A DNA stretch of 64,000 nt. It comes from an uncultured Bacteroidales bacterium (GTDB taxonomy: Bacteria; Bacteroidota; Bacteroidia; Bacteroidales; P3). Positions 46,249 through 55,854 of this stretch are shown here, piece by piece. Position 1 is the first letter of the stretch; the number at the start of each line of letters is the position of its first letter. The notes under the pieces were generated by a model. The model was not told the DNA's origin. It ran no database searches and saw only the letters and a list, made by a program, of their open reading frames with translations. The DNA lies in the NCBI GenBank assembly GCA_947168515.1, contig CAMVMF010000006.1, positions 1 through 64,000 on the forward strand. Reading direction: 5' to 3'. The translations under genes were made by a program, and so were the position numbers.

Positions 46249-48381
46249 TTACTCTTCCTCGTTGGCGGCTTCTTCGTAGGCCTTGAGGAGGGCCTGCTGG
46301 ACGTCGGCGGGGACGAGCTCGTAGCTGCTGAAGGTCATGGTGAAGGTGCCACGGCCGCTGGTGAGGGAACTCAGGGCGGTGCAGTAGCGGTTCATCTCGG
46401 CCAAAGGAGCCTTGGCGCGGAGGGTGGTGTATTTGCCCTCGGCATCCATGCCCATGACGATGGCGCGGCGGCCCTGGAGGTCGGTCATCACACCACCTTG
46501 TGCCTCGGTGGGAACGGTGACGGCCACGTCGTAGATAGGCTCTTTAATCTTAGGAGCAGCCAGTTTGAAGGCTTCGCGGAAGGCGGTACGGCCGGCAATC
46601 TTGAAAGCGGTCTCGTTGGAGTCCACGGGGTGCATCTTACCGTCGTAGATGTTAACGACGATGTCGCGAGCGTAGGAACCGGTCAGAGGACCTTGTTCCA
46701 TCTTCTCCATGATACCCTTGAGGATGGCAGGCATGAAACGGGCATCAATCGAGCCACCCACGATGCAGTTGTTGAAGACCAGCTTACCGCCCCACTCCAG
46801 AGGATACTCCTGAGTGTCGCGGATGGGGTACTTGGTCTGATTGGGCATGCCGTCGTAGTAGGGTTCGATGAGCATGTGCACCTCGCCGAACTGACCGCTA
46901 CCACCGGACTGTTTCTTGTGGCGGTACATGGCTTCGGCACTCTTGGTGATAGTCTCGCGGTAAGGAATGTTGGGGGCGGTGAAGTTGACGGCCAGCTTGT
47001 ACTGGTTCTCGAAGTACCACTTCACGGTGTTGAGGTGGAGCTCACCCTGGCAGCCGAGAATGACCTGACGCAGCTCGCGGCTGTTCTCAAGCGTGAGGCT
47101 GCGGTCGTAGGTGACCAAGTCCTTCAGGGCAGCGCCGACCTTCTCGTCGTCGTTGCTGTTGGCAGCCTTCACGGCCACGGTGTAGATGGGTGCGGGGAAC
47201 TCAATCTCGCAGACGACGTCGTCGGTGTTCTTAGGAGTGGTGAGCGTATGGTTGATCTTAACGTCTTTCAGCTTGATGGTGCAGACGATGTCGCCGGCGC
47301 AGGCCTTCTCGACACGCTGGCGGTTGTTGCCACTGCACACGAGCACCTGGCTGACACGTTCCTTACTCTGGTTGCAGGCGTTAATCACATCCTGGGCTTC
47401 GGCCAACTCGCCGTCGTAGATACGGAGATAGGTGATTTCGCCGAGGTTCTTATCTTTGGCACTCTTGAAAGCGAAAGCCACGGTGGGGTTGGCGCCATCG
47501 CACTTCAGCTCTTTGCCGCCTTTGGTCTTCTTGGCATCGGCCACCTCGCAGGGAGCGGGGACGTTCTGGCAGATGAACTCAAGCAGACGGTTGACACCGA
47601 AATTCTCCTTGGCAGAAGTGCAGAGGATGGGGAAGAGGTCGCGTTTGTCGATGGCGAGCTTCAGGGCCTGGGTGAGTTCCTCGGCAGTGAGGTCGCCGTT
47701 CTCGAAGTATTTCTCCATGAGGGCATCGTCGGCAGCAGCAGCTTCCTCAACGAGGGCCATGCGCATCTCCTCAGCCTTGTCGGCATATTGCGAGGGAATG
47801 TCGGCTTCGGTCATCTTGCCGTCGGTGAAGGTGAACATCTTGTTGGCCACGATATCGATCACCTGGTTGAATCCGAGACCAGCGTTGGTGGGGAACTGCA
47901 GCACGGTGCATTTGCCTCCGAAGTAGTCTTTCAGCTGACTGACGGTGTCGTCGAAATTAGCCTTCTCGGCATCGAGATGGTTGACGACGAAGAGCATCGG
48001 GGTGTCGAGCTTGGCAGCGTAGCGGTTGGCTATCTCGGTGCCGACCTCGACGCCGCTCTGAGCGTTGACCACGACGACGGCAGCCTCGACCACATTCAGG
48101 GCACTGTCGAGCTCACCCTGGAAGTCGGCGAAGCCGGGCACATCAAGGATGTTCACCTTCTTGCCACCGAACTCGGTGTACATAAGGGTGTTCTCCACGG
48201 AGTAGCCGCGGTCGTGCTCGATGTCGCGATAGTCGCTGATGGTGTTTTTGCTGTCCACGCTGCCACGACGGTTGATAAGACCGCCGCAGAAAGCCATGGC
48301 TTCGGCCATGGAGGTCTTGCCGCTCTTGGCACCGCCCACGAGGGCGATGTTGCGGATGTCGTTAGTCTGGTAAATTTTCAT
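46249..48381 (-). CDS. elongation factor G-like protein (EF-G2 type)
   Basis: MKIYQTNDIRNIALVGGAKSGKTSMAEAM, VNILDVPGFADFQGELDSALNVVEAAVVVV; domain IV/V QKSGGSGQFGEV, GRGTFTMTFSSYELVP. Confidence 0.9.
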   Translation of the reverse strand: MKIYQTNDIRNIALVGGAKSGKTSMAEAMAFCGGLINRRGSVDSKNTISDYRDIEHDRGYSVENTLMYTEFGGKKVNILDVPGFADFQGELDSALNVVEAAVVVVNAQSGVEVGTEIANRYAAKLDTPMLFVVNHLDAEKANFDDTVSQLKDYFGGKCTVLQFPTNAGLGFNQVIDIVANKMFTFTDGKMTEADIPSQYADKAEEMRMALVEEAAAADDALMEKYFENGDLTAEELTQALKLAIDKRDLFPILCTSAKENFGVNRLLEFICQNVPAPCEVADAKKTKGGKELKCDGANPTVAFAFKSAKDKNLGEITYLRIYDGELAEAQDVINACNQSKERVSQVLVCSGNNRQRVEKACAGDIVCTIKLKDVKINHTLTTPKNTDDVVCEIEFPAPIYTVAVKAANSNDDEKVGAALKDLVTYDRSLTLENSRELRQVILGCQGELHLNTVKWYFENQYKLAVNFTAPNIPYRETITKSAEAMYRHKKQSGGSGQFGEVHMLIEPYYDGMPNQTKYPIRDTQEYPLEWGGKLVFNNCIVGGSIDARFMPAILKGIMEKMEQGPLTGSYARDIVVNIYDGKMHPVDSNETAFKIAGRTAFREAFKLAAPKIKEPIYDVAVTVPTEAQGGVMTDLQGRRAIVMGMDAEGKYTTLRAKAPLAEMNRYCTALSSLTSGRGTFTMTFSSYELVPADVQQALLKAYEEAANEEE

Positions 48382-48586
48382 TGTTAAAATATATATTATT
48401 ATTTTTTTATCTTTCTTACTATAAATAATTTAATATGGAAAACAAGGGTCTTCCATCCCAAATTAAGGAATGGCAAAGATACAAACTTTTTTTGAATTAA
48501 TAGTTAAGCTGTAAGAATTATTTATCTATGTCGCAAAAAAAACGTACTTTTGCACACCAGAAAAAAGCCTTTAGACACACAAAAAA

Positions 48587-50098
48587 ATGGGCGTAATAGC
48601 TAAGCAAAGCATCCGTGGCGCCATCGCCAACTACCTCGGTGTCCTCATTGGAGCCGTCACCACCTTCTTCGTCGTCACCGACCTCCTCACCCAAGACGAG
48701 ATCGGCCTCACCCGCGTGATGGTCGATGCCGCCATGCTCTTCGCGGGCCTCGCCCAGCTGGGCACCAATGCCTCCATCCTCAAATTCTACCCACGCTTCA
48801 AAGACCCCCACAGCCGCGACCATGGCTTCTTCGGATGGACCCTCATCCTTCCCTTCGTGGGGTTCCTCATCATCGCCTCCCTCTTCTTTATTTTCAAAGA
48901 AAGCATCATCGGCTTTTATGCCGAAAAGTCGCCCTTGCTGGTCGACTATGCCTATCTGGTACTCCCCCTCACCTTCTTCACCCTCTACATGACGGTTTTC
49001 GAAACCAATGCCAGCGTGCTGCTGCACATAGCCTTGCCCAAGTTCGTGCGCGAGGTGGTCATCCGGCTCCTCAACCTGGCCGCCTACCTTCTCTACGGCC
49101 ACCGCCTCATCTCGCTCGACCTCTTCGTCATCCTTTTCTGCTCATCCTATGCCGTGGCCACGGTCATCAACTTCTGCTACCTGCTCACCCTCCGCCGCAT
49201 CAGCTTCAAGCCCGACTGGAAATTTGTCGACAAGCGACTTTTCAAAGAGGTGGGGGCCTACACCCTCATCATGACCGCCGCCGTACTGGCCGGCAATGTC
49301 AAGCTGTTCAACACCATCTTCTTAGCCCACCAAACCCTGGCCCTTGCCGGCATCTACACCATTGCCAACTACATAGCCAACGTTATCGAAATCCCCTACC
49401 GCTCCCTCGGTGCCATCTCCAGCCCCGTCATCTCACAGGCCGTAGCCTGTGGCGACTTCAGGGAAGTCAACCGCCTGGGGCAGCAGGTGTCGCTCCACCA
49501 GATGCTCGTTGCCAGCATGCTGCTCTTCTTCATCTGGATCAACCTCGAACCCCTCTTCGCCGTCATCCCCAACGGCCAGGAGTACGTCTCCGGCACCCCC
49601 GTGGTGCTCTTTCTCGGCCTGGCCAACATCCTCAATTCCACCTTCAGCATCGCCACTAACATCCTCAATTTCTCCAAACAGTACGCCTTCTCGCTGCTGT
49701 TCATCGCCCTGCTCACAGCCTCAGCCATCCTGCTCAACATCTGGCTCATTCCGCGCTGGAGCCTCACCGGATCGGCCTGTGCCACCCTCTTCGCCTACAT
49801 GCTCTACTTTGTCCCCCTGCTCACCTTTCTTTGGCGGCGTCTCAGGGTCTCTCTCTTCTCCCAAAAGCAGCTGTGGGTGGTGCTTTTCGCCCTGGTGCTC
49901 TTCGGCCTCAACGCCGTGTGGGAGTGGGTCTTGTCGCCACTCTTTGCACATCTGGGCAGCGGACTCCTCCCCTTCCTTGTCCAGGCCCTGGTGCGCACCC
50001 TCGTCTTCGCGGTCCTCGTCATTGTCGTCATCCGCCGTCTCCACATATCGCCCGAGGTTGATGCCCTCCTAGCCAAAATCCGCCTTTCGAGGCATTAG
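48587..50098 (+). CDS. polysaccharide biosynthesis/flippase (Wzx/MATE-like) membrane protein
   Basis: 503 aa with about 12-14 hydrophobic segments; MGVIAKQSIRGAIANYLGVLIGAVTTFFVVTDLLTQDEIGLTRV. Confidence 0.85.
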   Translation: MGVIAKQSIRGAIANYLGVLIGAVTTFFVVTDLLTQDEIGLTRVMVDAAMLFAGLAQLGTNASILKFYPRFKDPHSRDHGFFGWTLILPFVGFLIIASLFFIFKESIIGFYAEKSPLLVDYAYLVLPLTFFTLYMTVFETNASVLLHIALPKFVREVVIRLLNLAAYLLYGHRLISLDLFVILFCSSYAVATVINFCYLLTLRRISFKPDWKFVDKRLFKEVGAYTLIMTAAVLAGNVKLFNTIFLAHQTLALAGIYTIANYIANVIEIPYRSLGAISSPVISQAVACGDFREVNRLGQQVSLHQMLVASMLLFFIWINLEPLFAVIPNGQEYVSGTPVVLFLGLANILNSTFSIATNILNFSKQYAFSLLFIALLTASAILLNIWLIPRWSLTGSACATLFAYMLYFVPLLTFLWRRLRVSLFSQKQLWVVLFALVLFGLNAVWEWVLSPLFAHLGSGLLPFLVQALVRTLVFAVLVIVVIRRLHISPEVDALLAKIRLSRH

Positions 50099-50331
50099 AC
50101 CTTCACAACACCTATTTGTCTGATAAAGGAATCTTAAACCTTGGTTGACATGTTGTCATAAGTCAATCCTAATAGACTTTCGCAGTATAGCCTCAACCCT
50201 ACCGTTTGTCGTCGGAGAAGGATTCCTATAGCAACAAAAAGGCTGCTGCAGTTTAGAATCGTGCAACAGCCACTGAAAAGTACTAATTATTTCGTCCTAG
50301 ATTGTGGAGGACACCCTCCAGACCAAAGCCG

Positions 50332-51711
50332 TCAATCATCGCCCAAAGAAAGGGCCAGACCCAGTTTGATGGGATAGACGGCCTGGTCCATACCGGTGTT
50401 GACGGGGAGCGTAGCCACCTGCAGGAAGGCATATATATTCTCCCAACCAATACTCAGGCGAGCATCCAAACGGAAGGGATTCAGCATTTTGGACAAATTA
50501 TCCTTGTCGTTATAGGTACCGTTGGGGTACTCTGCCTTATGCTTCAAACCCGTATGTTTTCCATTGTAGTTCAGTCCTGGAATGGCAGCCAGACCGATGA
50601 AGAAATCACTGTTGCCAGGTTCCCAGCGCACCATCAGAGGCAGCGTAATGTAGCGCGCCGTCAATTTGGTGCTCCATGTTCCACCGTCGTGGGGGTCTGA
50701 GGCGACAAAGGTCTGCATCGTGCCAGTGATGTCGTCGGCCACCGCCACATAGTCATCACTAAACTTATACACATCGGAGCCATAACCCAAGCCCACGCCC
50801 AAACGCCAATGGTTGTTGACGAAGGGGTAATAGACAGCCTCTAGCTGGTAGGAGGAGAACGTAGTGTTGAGGGCGTAACCGTCCTGCATACGCATCAGAC
50901 CGTTGAAAGGAGTTGTGCCCCAGTTGTGGAATCCCCACAGGAAGTCGAACCTGAAGTCGCTGCTATAGGAGTTGACCTTCTGCTTCAAACGGGATGACTT
51001 ATTGTCGGTAATCAGCTTGTCGATGGTGCTCTCATCTTCTCCGTCCTGAATGATGGCCGAGAACTCGGTTTGTTCCATTTGGCATGAGGCCACATCTACC
51101 CGACCATGGTCATTTTCGGTCGAAACTAGTTTGTTGCCCTTGCAGAAAGCCACACTAATATTGGCATAATCGTCGGCCCGAAGCCCTATTTCGTCCAGCA
51201 CACAAGGGGTCTGCATCGTGACTGTAGAATAGTCTTCTGCCTTAAGCACGATATGCCGTGCACGGAGAGTGTCGATGCCGGGGAGTGCTGCAACGTTCAC
51301 CTTGCTATAGTCTTCTGCCCAGACTGACATCTTGACCATGTTGGCCGGGCAGAGCAGGTCCACCTGGGCATAGTCCTCGGTGCTAATCTTGGTGGAGGCC
51401 TCCATGAGCAGGTGCAGGCGCAGTCTGGGGCATCCCGGAGGGGTGTTCAGTTTCAAACGGTAGTTATAACGGTTTTCGCCAGTCTCATAGGTCATTCCTT
51501 TGGGCCTTTCGCTGATGGAAGGGTCGCAATACTCCAGGTATTCCACCGAGTCGTTCACTATCTCCACCTTGCAATAACCTGAGAACTGCACAATATCCAG
51601 TTTTTGGCTGAAATGAATGCGGAACGCCTTCAGCGTGTCGTCGCTGCCCGTATTGGCATGCACCGTGGTGGCCATCAGCAGGGCTGCCAGTAAGAAAAGT
51701 TTTGTCTTCAT
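50332..51711 (-). CDS. secreted protein: DUF2807-like auto-adhesin region plus outer-membrane beta-barrel-like C-terminus
   Basis: signal peptide; repeated VKMSVWAEDYSKVNVAALPG/IVLKAEDYSTVTMQTP/IGLRADDYANISVAFCKG pattern; C-term RLDARLSIGWENIYAFLQVATLPVN. Confidence 0.6.
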   Translation of the reverse strand: MKTKLFLLAALLMATTVHANTGSDDTLKAFRIHFSQKLDIVQFSGYCKVEIVNDSVEYLEYCDPSISERPKGMTYETGENRYNYRLKLNTPPGCPRLRLHLLMEASTKISTEDYAQVDLLCPANMVKMSVWAEDYSKVNVAALPGIDTLRARHIVLKAEDYSTVTMQTPCVLDEIGLRADDYANISVAFCKGNKLVSTENDHGRVDVASCQMEQTEFSAIIQDGEDESTIDKLITDNKSSRLKQKVNSYSSDFRFDFLWGFHNWGTTPFNGLMRMQDGYALNTTFSSYQLEAVYYPFVNNHWRLGVGLGYGSDVYKFSDDYVAVADDITGTMQTFVASDPHDGGTWSTKLTARYITLPLMVRWEPGNSDFFIGLAAIPGLNYNGKHTGLKHKAEYPNGTYNDKDNLSKMLNPFRLDARLSIGWENIYAFLQVATLPVNTGMDQAVYPIKLGLALSLGDD

Positions 51712-51741
51712 AACTATAAATTTATAATATAATAATCAAAA

Positions 51742-52527
51742 TCAATTGTTCACCATTGCCAGCAGTTCGCCGCGGGTTTCGGCGTAGGACTTGTAGGCAT
51801 AGTCGCGTATGGTGTTGGAAACACGACTGCGCAAGTTGCGGTAACGGTCTTTCAGACTAGGGGTGTCGACGGGCTCGGCCTGCACCACTTCTGTTTCAGG
51901 AAACATCATTACGTCGATATATTCTATCACCAACGTGTCCTTTTCGGCCTCTGTGGGTTGCGGGTCGGCCTGTGCCAAGAGTTCGGGCGCTTCCACAACG
52001 GTTTGGGACGGCATATCTTCCTGCTGAGGGACCGAAACCACGGGCAAGGCAGCCTCTGCCTGAGGGGCGGCAACAGCTGCCGGCTGCGCCTTGGCATAGG
52101 CAAGGGTTGGCTGGGCTGCAGTCTCCCCTGCCGAATGGCGGATGGTTTCTTCCACCATTTCAACGTCGGGCCGAATCGTGTCAACAGGCTGCTGCTGGGC
52201 CAACAAGGGTGCTGACCCTGCCACTCCGTCAGACTGCGAAGGCCAAAACAGCCACACCCCGCCCATGAGCACTGCCGCCACCGAGGCAGCAGCAGCCCAA
52301 CGCCACAACGGTTGCACACGGGCCGGATGGTGCATAAGGCCATTCTTATCGGGGTAGGGCAACGGCGGCTCGGAAATTTTGAGCTGAGGGTCGTAGAGGG
52401 CCAGCTCTTCGGCCAGCTGGGGGTGCTGGGCGACAAAGTCTTCCACGGCGGCCCGCTCCTGGGCGTTCAGCTCGCCTTCGGCATAGCGGTAGAAGTACAG
52501 CTCGTAGTTGTCAGTTGTTATTGTCAT
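51742..52527 (-). CDS. putative anti-sigma factor/single-TM protein
   Basis: YELYFYRYAEGELNAQERAAVEDFVAQHPQLAEEL, TM WAAAASVAAVLMGGVWLFW; overlaps ECF sigma gene. Confidence 0.65.
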   Translation of the reverse strand: MTITTDNYELYFYRYAEGELNAQERAAVEDFVAQHPQLAEELALYDPQLKISEPPLPYPDKNGLMHHPARVQPLWRWAAAASVAAVLMGGVWLFWPSQSDGVAGSAPLLAQQQPVDTIRPDVEMVEETIRHSAGETAAQPTLAYAKAQPAAVAAPQAEAALPVVSVPQQEDMPSQTVVEAPELLAQADPQPTEAEKDTLVIEYIDVMMFPETEVVQAEPVDTPSLKDRYRNLRSRVSNTIRDYAYKSYAETRGELLAMVNN

Positions 52528-53005
52528 AGCCTAAAGCAATTAAGGTTTTCTTTAATGATACGCGGGCACGGAAAAGGTAGACCGACACTTGGGTCTCGCT
52601 CAGCGACAGTATTTCGGCAATCTCCTTGCAGCTGTAGCCTTCCACGTCCTTCAGCTCCACTGCGGCCCGCTGCACCTGAGGGAGCCTTTCCAGGGCTTTG
52701 CGCAAAGCCTCTTTCAGGTCAAAGCCCTCGTCGGGGGCCACTAGCAAAGGGGGAACCAATTGCTGAGCGGTCTGTTGGTGTACCCGGCTGTGCCTGTGCT
52801 GACTCATCAGGTGGTTGTGGACCACCGTCAGCAGGAAAGACTTGCCCTTCTCCGCCGGCACTTTCTCACGTCTCTCCCACAGCGATGCATAGGCCTCCTG
52901 CACAGCGTCTTTCGACAGCTCCTCGCCACCTCCGCAGCGGACCGCAAAGCGGTAAACATCATCGGCCCATAGCCTCACACCGTTGTTGTATTCCTTTTGA
53001 GTCAT
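52511..53005 (-). CDS. ECF RNA polymerase sigma factor
   Basis: SKDAVQEAYASLWERREKV, LPQVQRAAVELKDVEGYSCKEIAEILSLSETQVSVYLFRARVSLKKTL. Confidence 0.9.
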   Translation of the reverse strand: MTQKEYNNGVRLWADDVYRFAVRCGGGEELSKDAVQEAYASLWERREKVPAEKGKSFLLTVVHNHLMSQHRHSRVHQQTAQQLVPPLLVAPDEGFDLKEALRKALERLPQVQRAAVELKDVEGYSCKEIAEILSLSETQVSVYLFRARVSLKKTLIALGYDNNN

Positions 53006-53148
53006 TTTTCACAATCTTGCTATATAAACGCGCAACAGCCCAAAATACTACACCCATCTCAAAAAAAAACGCAACTCCAACATTTTCAATAGTCAGAGCG
53101 CGTCGTTGTGGCCGACAATGTGCAATTGAAAACCAATTAGGCATCGGC

Positions 53149-53538
53149 TCAGCCCAGGAACAAGGCCACAATTTTAGGCAGGAAGATGATGACGCCCACC
53201 ACGGCGGCACTGATGGCGCATACCAGCACTGCGCCTGCACCCAAATCCTTGATGTCTCGTTTGCGGTCGTCGCGCTCGGCCTTGATAAAGTCGGCAGTGC
53301 GCTCCAACGCCGAGTTGACCACCTCTGCCGAAATAACCATGCCTATGACGATGGCCACCGCCATCCACTCCACCAAGGAGAGACCCAACAAGGCCCCGGC
53401 AATGATGACGCAAACCGCAGCAACACCATGTATCCACATATTGTGCTCCTCCCTAAAGGCAAGCTTCAGTCCCGCAAAGGCGTAGCCGAAACTCTTGATC
53501 CGTTTTTTGATGGAAAATTTCTCGTGGTTCATATTCAT
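53149..53538 (-). CDS. dgkA: diacylglycerol kinase family protein
   Basis: RIKSFGYAFAGLKLAFREEHNMWIHGVAAV, AEVVNSALERTADFI. Confidence 0.9.
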   Translation of the reverse strand: MNMNHEKFSIKKRIKSFGYAFAGLKLAFREEHNMWIHGVAAVCVIIAGALLGLSLVEWMAVAIVIGMVISAEVVNSALERTADFIKAERDDRKRDIKDLGAGAVLVCAISAAVVGVIIFLPKIVALFLG

Positions 53539-53542
53539 AGTT

Positions 53543-54676
53543 TTAGTAACACTGTTCATCGAAATAGACCTTGCTGAAATCGCGACGGCGCAAGTCGGCG
53601 GAACTGACGAACAAACGCGCAGAGCCGCAGTCGCCCCAAATGGTGCGCCAATGGCCGCCTTCCGGTGCCTCGATGGTGGGAATCTGTAGCAGCAGGGTGT
53701 CATATGGGCTGCCCTCCGGTCGAAAATCCACTTGCTCGAATGCCGGAAAGCCCAACATCTGGAAACTCTCTTCGGAGGGACCCTGATACATGGGATTGTC
53801 CCCCACCACCAGCGAGTCATCCACCTCCATACGTTGCTCTTCCGGCATTGTCCTCCTCAGATAGTCGTCATAGTAGGGCGAGTCCAACTCGTCGCCATAC
53901 AGCTTCTTCACCGCCTCGGCAAACAACCCATCAAAGTCTTTGCACGTATGGTTGATGCACGACAAGGCTGCCTCAGCCCTTAGCCCATATTCACCCAACA
54001 CGGGCGCATACTCCAAATCCTCGCAGCGGGGATAATGCCGCAACTCCTTCTCGTCCACACTTCTGTCTACCTGCTCATGATACACCACGCGGCAGTTGGC
54101 CTGGGAGGTGGGATTGTCGAAGTCGAAACCATAGCCACTTTCCACCACCTCGGGGTCTGACGAGATAAATAGTTGCAGCAGACCCTCCTGGGGCAGCAGA
54201 CCCACATGAGGGCATTGTCCGAAATTCACCTGCACCACCATAGCCATTGGCCGGCCCTTAGCATCTGTTGGATAAGGCTCTGCGGAGTTCCAGTAGGGCG
54301 TACCGCCCAATTTAGAGCTGTAAACCGATGGCTTCAGTTCTGGGTCAATGACAAATTTCAGACAAGGGCGCGGAGGGCATTGTAGGTTGATTTCCTCGGC
54401 AATGGCATCGGCTTTCGAGGTCATGGCTTCTATCTCGCCGGGCTTAGGGATACAAGTCGGCCTGCCACTCTGCCTCAGTTGCTCCTGCAATTCATTGGTC
54501 GCCTTGCGCAATCGCAATAGCCCAATCAGCACGGCGCCCTTGCTGCCGACAAACAAAACAGCCAACACGGCAAAGGCCGTCCACCTGCCTCTGACCAACC
54601 CCAATACCAATGCCGCCACAAGCAGCACCCCCCACAGGATGTTGCGGACAAGACTGACCTGTTTTTCTTTTTCCAT
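53543..54676 (-). CDS. DUF1963 (YwqG-like) domain protein with N-terminal TM helices
   Basis: SSKLGGTPYWNSAEPYPTDAKGRPMAMVVQVNFGQCP, QLFISSD. Confidence 0.8.
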   Translation of the reverse strand: MEKEKQVSLVRNILWGVLLVAALVLGLVRGRWTAFAVLAVLFVGSKGAVLIGLLRLRKATNELQEQLRQSGRPTCIPKPGEIEAMTSKADAIAEEINLQCPPRPCLKFVIDPELKPSVYSSKLGGTPYWNSAEPYPTDAKGRPMAMVVQVNFGQCPHVGLLPQEGLLQLFISSDPEVVESGYGFDFDNPTSQANCRVVYHEQVDRSVDEKELRHYPRCEDLEYAPVLGEYGLRAEAALSCINHTCKDFDGLFAEAVKKLYGDELDSPYYDDYLRRTMPEEQRMEVDDSLVVGDNPMYQGPSEESFQMLGFPAFEQVDFRPEGSPYDTLLLQIPTIEAPEGGHWRTIWGDCGSARLFVSSADLRRRDFSKVYFDEQCY

Positions 54677-54787
54677 AGTGTAAAACGTTATTTGTCTTTG
54701 GATAACGTCGTTCCTCTCTTTTTATTGCCCCGCCGGCAACATACCCCCCATCTGCTGATTGCAAATCCTTAAACTCAATGGATCCAA

Positions 54788-54962
54788 ATTGTAGACCCAG
54801 ACCAACGGCACGCACCCAAACATCCTCTAGGTCAGAGACCCAGACCAGCGGCACACAACCGAACATCCGCCAGGTCAGAAATCCAAACCAGCGGCACGCA
54901 GCCACACATCCGCCAGGTCAGAAACCCAGACCAGCGGCACGCTCCCAAACATCCGCCAGGTC
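54788..54962. repeat. 43-bp tandem repeat, about four copies
   Basis: AGAAACCCAGACCAGCGGCACGCACCCAAACATCCGCCAGGTC; AGGTC landmarks at 54829, 54872, 54915, 54958 (43-bp spacing). Confidence 0.9.
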
Positions 54963-55544
54963 GGGTACTGTTGATGGACCAAGGGCTAGGCGGTGGCAAC
55001 GAGCCGTGCTGTCGAAGACTATCCGGCGGGTGGGGTCGATGCCTGCACCGAAGGTGTAGGACACATTGTTTAGTGTTCTTTTTCTTCTACTCAGTGTTGC
55101 ACTTGTAACTGGAATTTAGGATCATCAGCATTGTGGAGATGCCCCTCCCGCGTTACCCATCTACTTCTACAGCAACCTTTAAAAACCCCGAATAGGGTAA
55201 TCGGATATAGCCGCAGACCTCGCCTACAGAAAACCAGCAAGATACACTCATACCCAATTGGAGAAAAACATAAAAAGGACACTTTTTGACACTCACTTTA
55301 CAAGATATTTTAGATTACATCTATTATACCGTAACAAGTATAAGTAAACAGGATTATAATCATAATTGAAACCTAATACAAACATAATATAAATAGCGAA
55401 GGGAGGTCGAAGCATTGCAAGAACGAAAAATTTGGCCCAAAGGGCACATCTTTGCTGAAAATTTTGGTCAAGCCACACTCTTTCTGAAATGAAATTATAG
55501 TATTATTTTTTCAATATGTGACATATATTTTGTAATTTTGCAGC

Positions 55545-55707
55545 CGTTATTGGTTACCCCTAGGGGTATTAAAAGGGAAGCAGGTGCAAGTCCTGCGCAG
55601 TCCCGCTGCTGTAAGTTCTACAACTGAGGCCCAGCATGTTACGTCACTGTGTGTCGCCATAGGCACATGGGAAGACAGGGCCGATTGAACAAGCCAGAAG
55701 ACCTGCC
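55545..55707 (+). promoter_or_regulatory. cobalamin riboswitch
   Basis: AAAAGGGAAGCAGGTGCAAGTCCTGCGCAGTCCCGCTGCTGTAAG and box AAGCCAGAAGACCTGCC; preceded by -7 TAATTTTG at 55533-55540. Confidence 0.92.
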
Positions 55708-55854
55708 AAAACGATGGATTCGGAGCACTTTCGAGGAAAAGTAACCGACAATGCCGACCCCTCTGGGCTTTTTTGTCGTTATAATATTTTACCCCCTCAT
55801 AGTCCTCCGATGGGAAAAGAGTATTAAGGTATAATATTAATAAATTAAACAACG

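Noticed and set aside
46201-48387. 728-aa plus-strand ORF
   Set aside because: Antisense to the well-supported EF-G2-like gene; its residue pattern mirrors codon bias of the opposite strand and no motif is recognisable.
54788-54962. Possible CRISPR array
   Set aside because: Head-to-tail 43-bp units without spacers.
55547-55852. 101-aa minus-strand ORF
   Set aside because: Lies antisense across the cobalamin riboswitch; no coding evidence.
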